A stretch of 64,000 nucleotides of DNA, taken from Archivesica marissinica (Eukaryota > Mollusca > Bivalvia > Venerida > Vesicomyidae). The notes below the pieces were generated by a model. The model was given only the letters and a program-made list of their open reading frames with translations, made no database searches and was not told the origin of the DNA. How positions within the stretch are numbered: the first letter of the stretch is position 1; each line of letters opens with the position of its first letter. The position numbers were made by a program, and so were the translations under genes. Below are positions 60,093-64,000 of the stretch, piece after piece. The stretch covers positions 51,640,122 to 51,704,121 of the forward strand of contig CM026404.1 of assembly GCA_014843695.1 (NCBI GenBank). The letters are read 5' to 3'.

Positions 60093-60390
60093 TGTGTGTG
60101 TGTTTTACGTTTATTTATCGTCGCTACCGGTTGCCCATATGAGCGACGCCTCCTACAGAGATTAGTCATTTTTAGATTTTTGGAGGATAGTGTAATGATA
60201 CAGACAGAGACCCATTCCAGAGTATCCTCTGGTTCTTTTACGTGCACAGTGTACAGCACCAACACGAGACCTCGGTTTAATATCCCATCTGAAAGACTGT
60301 TAATTTTATTAGGGTCAGATGGGGGATCGAACCTACGATCCCTGGATTACCAGTCCAGCGTGTTACCACTGGACTACAGATCCGTCTGTA
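60093..60390 (-). mobile_element. SINE-C, full length with target duplication
   Basis: Minus-strand head acagacggatctgtagtcca, B box gttcgatcccc, core gatattaaaccgaggtctcg, tail gcaaccggtagcgacgataa. Flanked by aatgaattcct and aatgatttcct (11 bp, one mismatch). Confidence 0.88.
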
Positions 60391-60928
60391 ATGATTTCCT
60401 AGATTCTCATCCCTGACCACAGTCACCACACCCTCTTTTTGACCCCGCCTACTCAAATTTAGCGAGTACAATTTCCTTGTCCTTTGCTGACACTGCAGAA
60501 TAAGTAGCAAGATAAACTGCTGGTAGAGTTAGAAGATTGTACTGACTGCTTCAAATCAAATATTGTAATTGAAAAACCTGTGTATGAATACATTGGTCAA
60601 CATGAAATTGAATGTGTTATGGGTAGGAAGAGTGTATTCTCAGATTTCAATGTATCAATTAACCCATTCTATTTCCAAATTTCACCTCACTGATCAGGGA
60701 ATATTTAATCAGTAACTGATTTGATTTAATACCTTGACTATTGATTAATCATTCTGAAAACATATTTCATAATGAAAATACCCGGCACTCAATCGAACCA
60801 TTGTTCCAAACCTATTATTGTAATGGAAAATACACAAATATTCATACAAATGTGAAAATTGAAATATAGATCGTTTGAAAGGCAGCGGGACACGATAAAT
60901 TACAATGTTCTCATTTGTTATTGTTTTA
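60391..60928. other. Unassigned sequence
   Basis: No supportable gene. A minus-strand stretch at about 60420-60500 has an acceptor-like ttctgcag but no clear donor or motif. The bases ttaacccattctatttcc at 60659 resemble a TTAA MITE end without a partner. Confidence 0.4.
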
Positions 60929-61215
60929 GTTAGCTTGACAGTTTCAGTTAGCTTGACAGTTTCAGTTAGCTTGACAGTTTCAGTTAGCTTGACAGCTTCA
61001 GTTAGCTTACAACACAGTTTCAGTTAGCTTGACAGTTTCAGTTAGCTTGACAGTTTCAGTTAGCTTGACAGTTTCAGTTAGCTTGACAGTTTCAGTTAGC
61101 TTGACAGTTTCAGTTAGCTTGACAGTTTCAGTTAGCTTGACATCAGTTAGCTTGACAGTTTCAGTTAGCTTGACAGTTTCAGTTAGCTTGACAGTTTCAG
61201 TTAGCTGGACAGTTT
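60929..61215. repeat. 18-bp tandem repeat
   Basis: About 15 units of ttagcttgacagtttcag, with one cttcag and one acaacacag variant. The period of 18 keeps a short plus-strand frame open. Confidence 0.95.
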
Positions 61216-61417
61216 GTACAATTTGAAATTTCTTGGGGGGGGGGAGGAATAGTGAATAGAGTCTATTATTTTATGCTTTCCAATGAAATACAGAAATGTA
61301 TCGGTGAAACAAAATATGTTATATTCCACTGGTTGAAAGCATAACACATTTCATTTTCATTGCTTTACCGGTACACTGCAATATGAACTGTTGTCTATGT
61401 GGACAGACATGTTTGGA

Positions 61418-61709
61418 GTGTGTGTTTTACGTTTATTTATTGTCGCTACCGGTTGCCCATATGAGCGATGCCTCCTGAAGAGATTAGTTATTTTAGATTT
61501 TGTAGGATAGTGCATGATACAGACAGAGTCCCATTCCAGAGTCTCCTCTGGTTCTTTTACGTGCACGGTGTAAAGCACTGACACGAGACCTCGGTTTAAC
61601 GTCCCATCTGAAAGACTGTTAATTTTATTATGGTCAGACGGGGGATCGAACATGCGATCCCTGGATTACCAGTCCAGCATTTTACCACTGGACTACAGAT
61701 CTGCCTGTG
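61418..61709 (-). mobile_element. SINE-C, full length with 12-bp target duplication
   Basis: Minus-strand head acaggcagatctgtagtcca, core gacgttaaaccgaggtctcg, tail gcaaccggtagcgacaataa. Flanked by gacatgtttgga on both sides. Confidence 0.88.
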
Positions 61710-61839
61710 ACATGTTTGGACACAAGGCTCAAATGATTTATGGTATTGTCTAAGCACGACATTCTAGCACTATTTAGTGCATCATATGTTGCATCAATTT
61801 CTATCATGAAAACACCTTCAAATTTGTTTGTTTCACACA

Positions 61840-62591
61840 TAGAGTGGTGGAACCTATGCTCGGCGTATTCCTATGTTCGGCGTATTTTTTCAATTTACAT
61901 CCGTATTTAAAATATTTAAACCGAAATGATGCGGTTTATGGGCATTTCAGGTAGCTATCCGGATTGGAAAAAATGTACAAACAACCAGAAAAAAAGTTTC
62001 TTATGCGTTGTAATATTGTTAGTTCTTGGTGTTACTAAGTCAAAATAATATATTCAACATTTACCCGTGCATAAATAAAAAAATTCATGTATGCCGTGCA
62101 TAGGTGCCCTAAAGTATCTAGTTCGCCATGGAAACAGGTGCCGTTGCGATAGCTGTATTGAGGCGCATGGTCACATAATGAAGCAAACATTTTCAACAAC
62201 AACCTTTTGAAAGTTGTGTTCACGAGTTAAGAAAATAATATTATACAGCAAGTGCATTTAACTTTTTTATAGGCCATGATATGTGGGATTTACGCCGAGC
62301 ACAGGTTCCACAACTCTATATGTGGGATTTACGCCGAGCACAGGTTCCACAACTCTATATGTGGGATTTACGCCGAGCACAGGTTCCACAACTCTATATG
62401 TGGGATTTACACCGAGCACAGGTTCCACAACTCTATATGTGGGATTTACGCCGAGCACAGGTTCCACCACTCTATATGTGGGATTTACGCCGAGCACAGG
62501 TTCCACAACTCTATATGTGGGATTTACGCCGAGCACAGGTTCCACAACTCTATATGTGGGATTTACGCCGAGCACAGGTTCCACAACTCTA
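61840..62591. mobile_element. Inverted-repeat element with multiplied right end
   Basis: The left end is tagagtggtggaacctatgc, tcggcgta; the right end is its complement, tacgccgagcacaggttcca, caactcta. The right end is present eight times in tandem (39-bp units, 62275-62591), each followed by TA. No coding capacity; superfamily unknown. Confidence 0.7.
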
Positions 62592-62634
62592 GTATTATAT
62601 TAAGACTATTATTATCCCTCATGGGGTTGTCAAT

Positions 62635-63270
62635 TACAGCCAATGCCAGAACCTGATTGTGGGGTTGCCAATTACAGCCAATGCCAGAACCTGATTGTGG
62701 TGTTGCCAATTACAGCCAGAACCTGATTGTGGTGTTGCCAATTACAGCCAATGCCAGACCCTGATTGTGGGTTGCCAATTACAGCCAGAACCTGATTGTG
62801 GTGTTGCCAATTACAGCCAATGCCAGAACCTGATTGTGGGGTTGCCAATTACAGCCAATGCCAGAACCTGATTGTGGGGTTGCCATTACAGTCACGATTG
62901 TGTGTTACCAATTACAGCCAATGCCAGAACTGATTGTGGGGTTGCCAATTACAGCCAGAACCTGATTGTGGTGTTGTCAATTACAGCCAGAACCTGATTG
63001 TGGTGTTGCAAATTACAGCCAATGCCAGAACCTGATTGTGGTGTTGCCAATTACAGCCAGAACCTGATTGTGGTGTTGTCAATTACAGCCAATGCCATAA
63101 CCTGATTGTGGTGTTGCCAATTACAGCCAATGCCAGAACCTGATTGTGGTGTTGCCAATTACAGCCAATGCCAGAACCTGATTGTGGGGTTGCCAATTAC
63201 AGCCAATGCCAGACCCTGATTGTGGGGTTGCCAATTACAGCCAATGCCAGAACCTGATTGTGGTGTTGTC
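62635..63270. repeat. 38/32-bp minisatellite
   Basis: About 18 units of ccaattacagccaatgccag, aacctgattgtggggttg; a short form lacks aatgcc. Several units have single-base losses (62880-62940). Confidence 0.95.
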
Positions 63271-63298
63271 ATTAAAAAAGGTAAGATAATTAAACCAA

Positions 63299-63366
63299 CA
63301 CTGCCTCTCTCTCTCCCTCCCTCCCCCTCTCCCTCCCTCCTTCTCTCTCCATCCCTCCCTCCCTGG
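63299..63366. repeat. Polypyrimidine CT/CCCT tract
   Basis: A run of ctctctctccctccctcccc type of about 65 bases, a simple low-complexity tract. Confidence 0.9.
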
Positions 63367-63510
63367 TGTATCACAGTCTAATATATATGGTGATTCGTCT
63401 AAATATCAGACAATACAGCAAGCATGATTTTTAAACATTGAAACTATAAGAAACTATGTTGAAACTGCTAAATTTACAAATTATTAATTAATTAAATTTA
63501 CAATAATTAT

Positions 63511-64000
63511 ACAAGTATACATCATTCATGTATACAACATACAGGTATACAACATACAGGTATACATCATACAGGTATACATCATACAGGTATACATCAT
63601 ACAGGTATCTAGGTATACATCATACAGGTATACATCATACAGGTATACATCATACACGTATACATCATACAGGTATACATCTTACAGGTATACATCATAC
63701 AGGTATCTAGGTATACATCATACAGGTATACATCATACAGGTATACATCATACAGGTATACATCATACAAGCATACATCATTCATGTATACAACATAGAG
63801 GTATACAACATAGAGGTATACATCATACAGGTATACATCATACAGGTATACATCATACAGGTATACATCATACAGGTATACATCATACAAGCATACATCA
63901 TTCATGTATACAACATAGAGGTATACAACATACAGGTATACATCATACAGGTATACATCATACAGGTATACATCATAAAGGTATCTAGGTATACATCATA
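63511..64000. repeat. 15-bp minisatellite, continues past window end
   Basis: Units of tacatcatacaggta with tatctagg and cataagcatacatcattcat interruptions; a block of about 120 bp recurs (63770 and 63890). Still running at position 64000. Confidence 0.95.

Noticed and set aside
60420..60500. Possible further 5' exon of the adaptor on the minus strand after ttctgcag
   Set aside because: One frame is open, but there is no good donor, no YxxP or SAM-like motif, and no way to check phase against a neighbour.

Overview
The window looks like intron-rich, repeat-laden animal DNA, most likely from an invertebrate and probably a bivalve mollusc. The organism call is inference, based on short exons with GT-AG introns, several tRNA-derived SINE families, many MITEs, very abundant minisatellites and a LINE tail. 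No prokaryotic gene organisation is visible. Positions 56805-57804 are exactly 1000 Ns, an arbitrary-size scaffold gap.

The one real gene I can support is on the minus strand and spans 2626-53402. It has fifteen short exons whose splice sites and reading phases fit together without a break. Joined, they give 1584 coding bases (528 residues) spread over about 51 kb. The N-terminal part is a chain of phase-0 exons, most carrying one Y-x-x-P tyrosine motif (five YEDPD/N, then YQLP, YEIP, YEVP, YEIP), followed by proline-rich and basic tails. The C-terminal part is the first two thirds of an SH2 domain, split over two exons (WYHG at 5504-5584 and YLIRKSS at 2626-2778). This matches the SLP-76/BLNK (LCP2/BLNK/CLNK) family of immune-receptor adaptors. 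The 3' end of the gene (rest of SH2, stop codon) lies left of the window. The first exons lie right of 53402, in the gap, or outside the window.

Layout from left to right: 33-bp array (1-2385); 46-bp array; SH2 exon 2; 39/42-bp array that copies the splice donor of SH2 exon 1 (2806-5503); SH2 exon 1; 36-bp and 43-bp arrays; linker exon; SINE and MITE; 26-bp array with higher-order structure (8717-13135); four exons among SINEs and MITEs (14106-18640); SINE/MITE-rich zone (18867-22010); 39/42-bp AT-rich array (22011-27158); microexon flanked by a 64-bp array carrying acceptor-like sites; SINEs; exon at 30177; a TTAA transposon nested in another MITE (30298-31331); 18-bp array (31490-34560); exon at 34893; 31-bp array (about 35280-41600); four YEDP exons (42368-47084); 20-bp array; very homogeneous 39-bp array (48745-52160); the most 5' YEDP exon (53244-53402); GATGAT-rich 25-bp array running into the N gap; then MITEs, a LINE ORF2 tail, SINEs and five small arrays to the window end.

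By rough addition more than half of the non-N sequence is tandem repeat, and nearly every large intron holds its own unrelated array. Several arrays can be traced to a seed still present as a single copy: a splice donor, a splice acceptor region, transposon ends, and a unit inside a dispersed element. Long open frames inside the arrays are by-products of repeat periodicity and are not annotated as genes.
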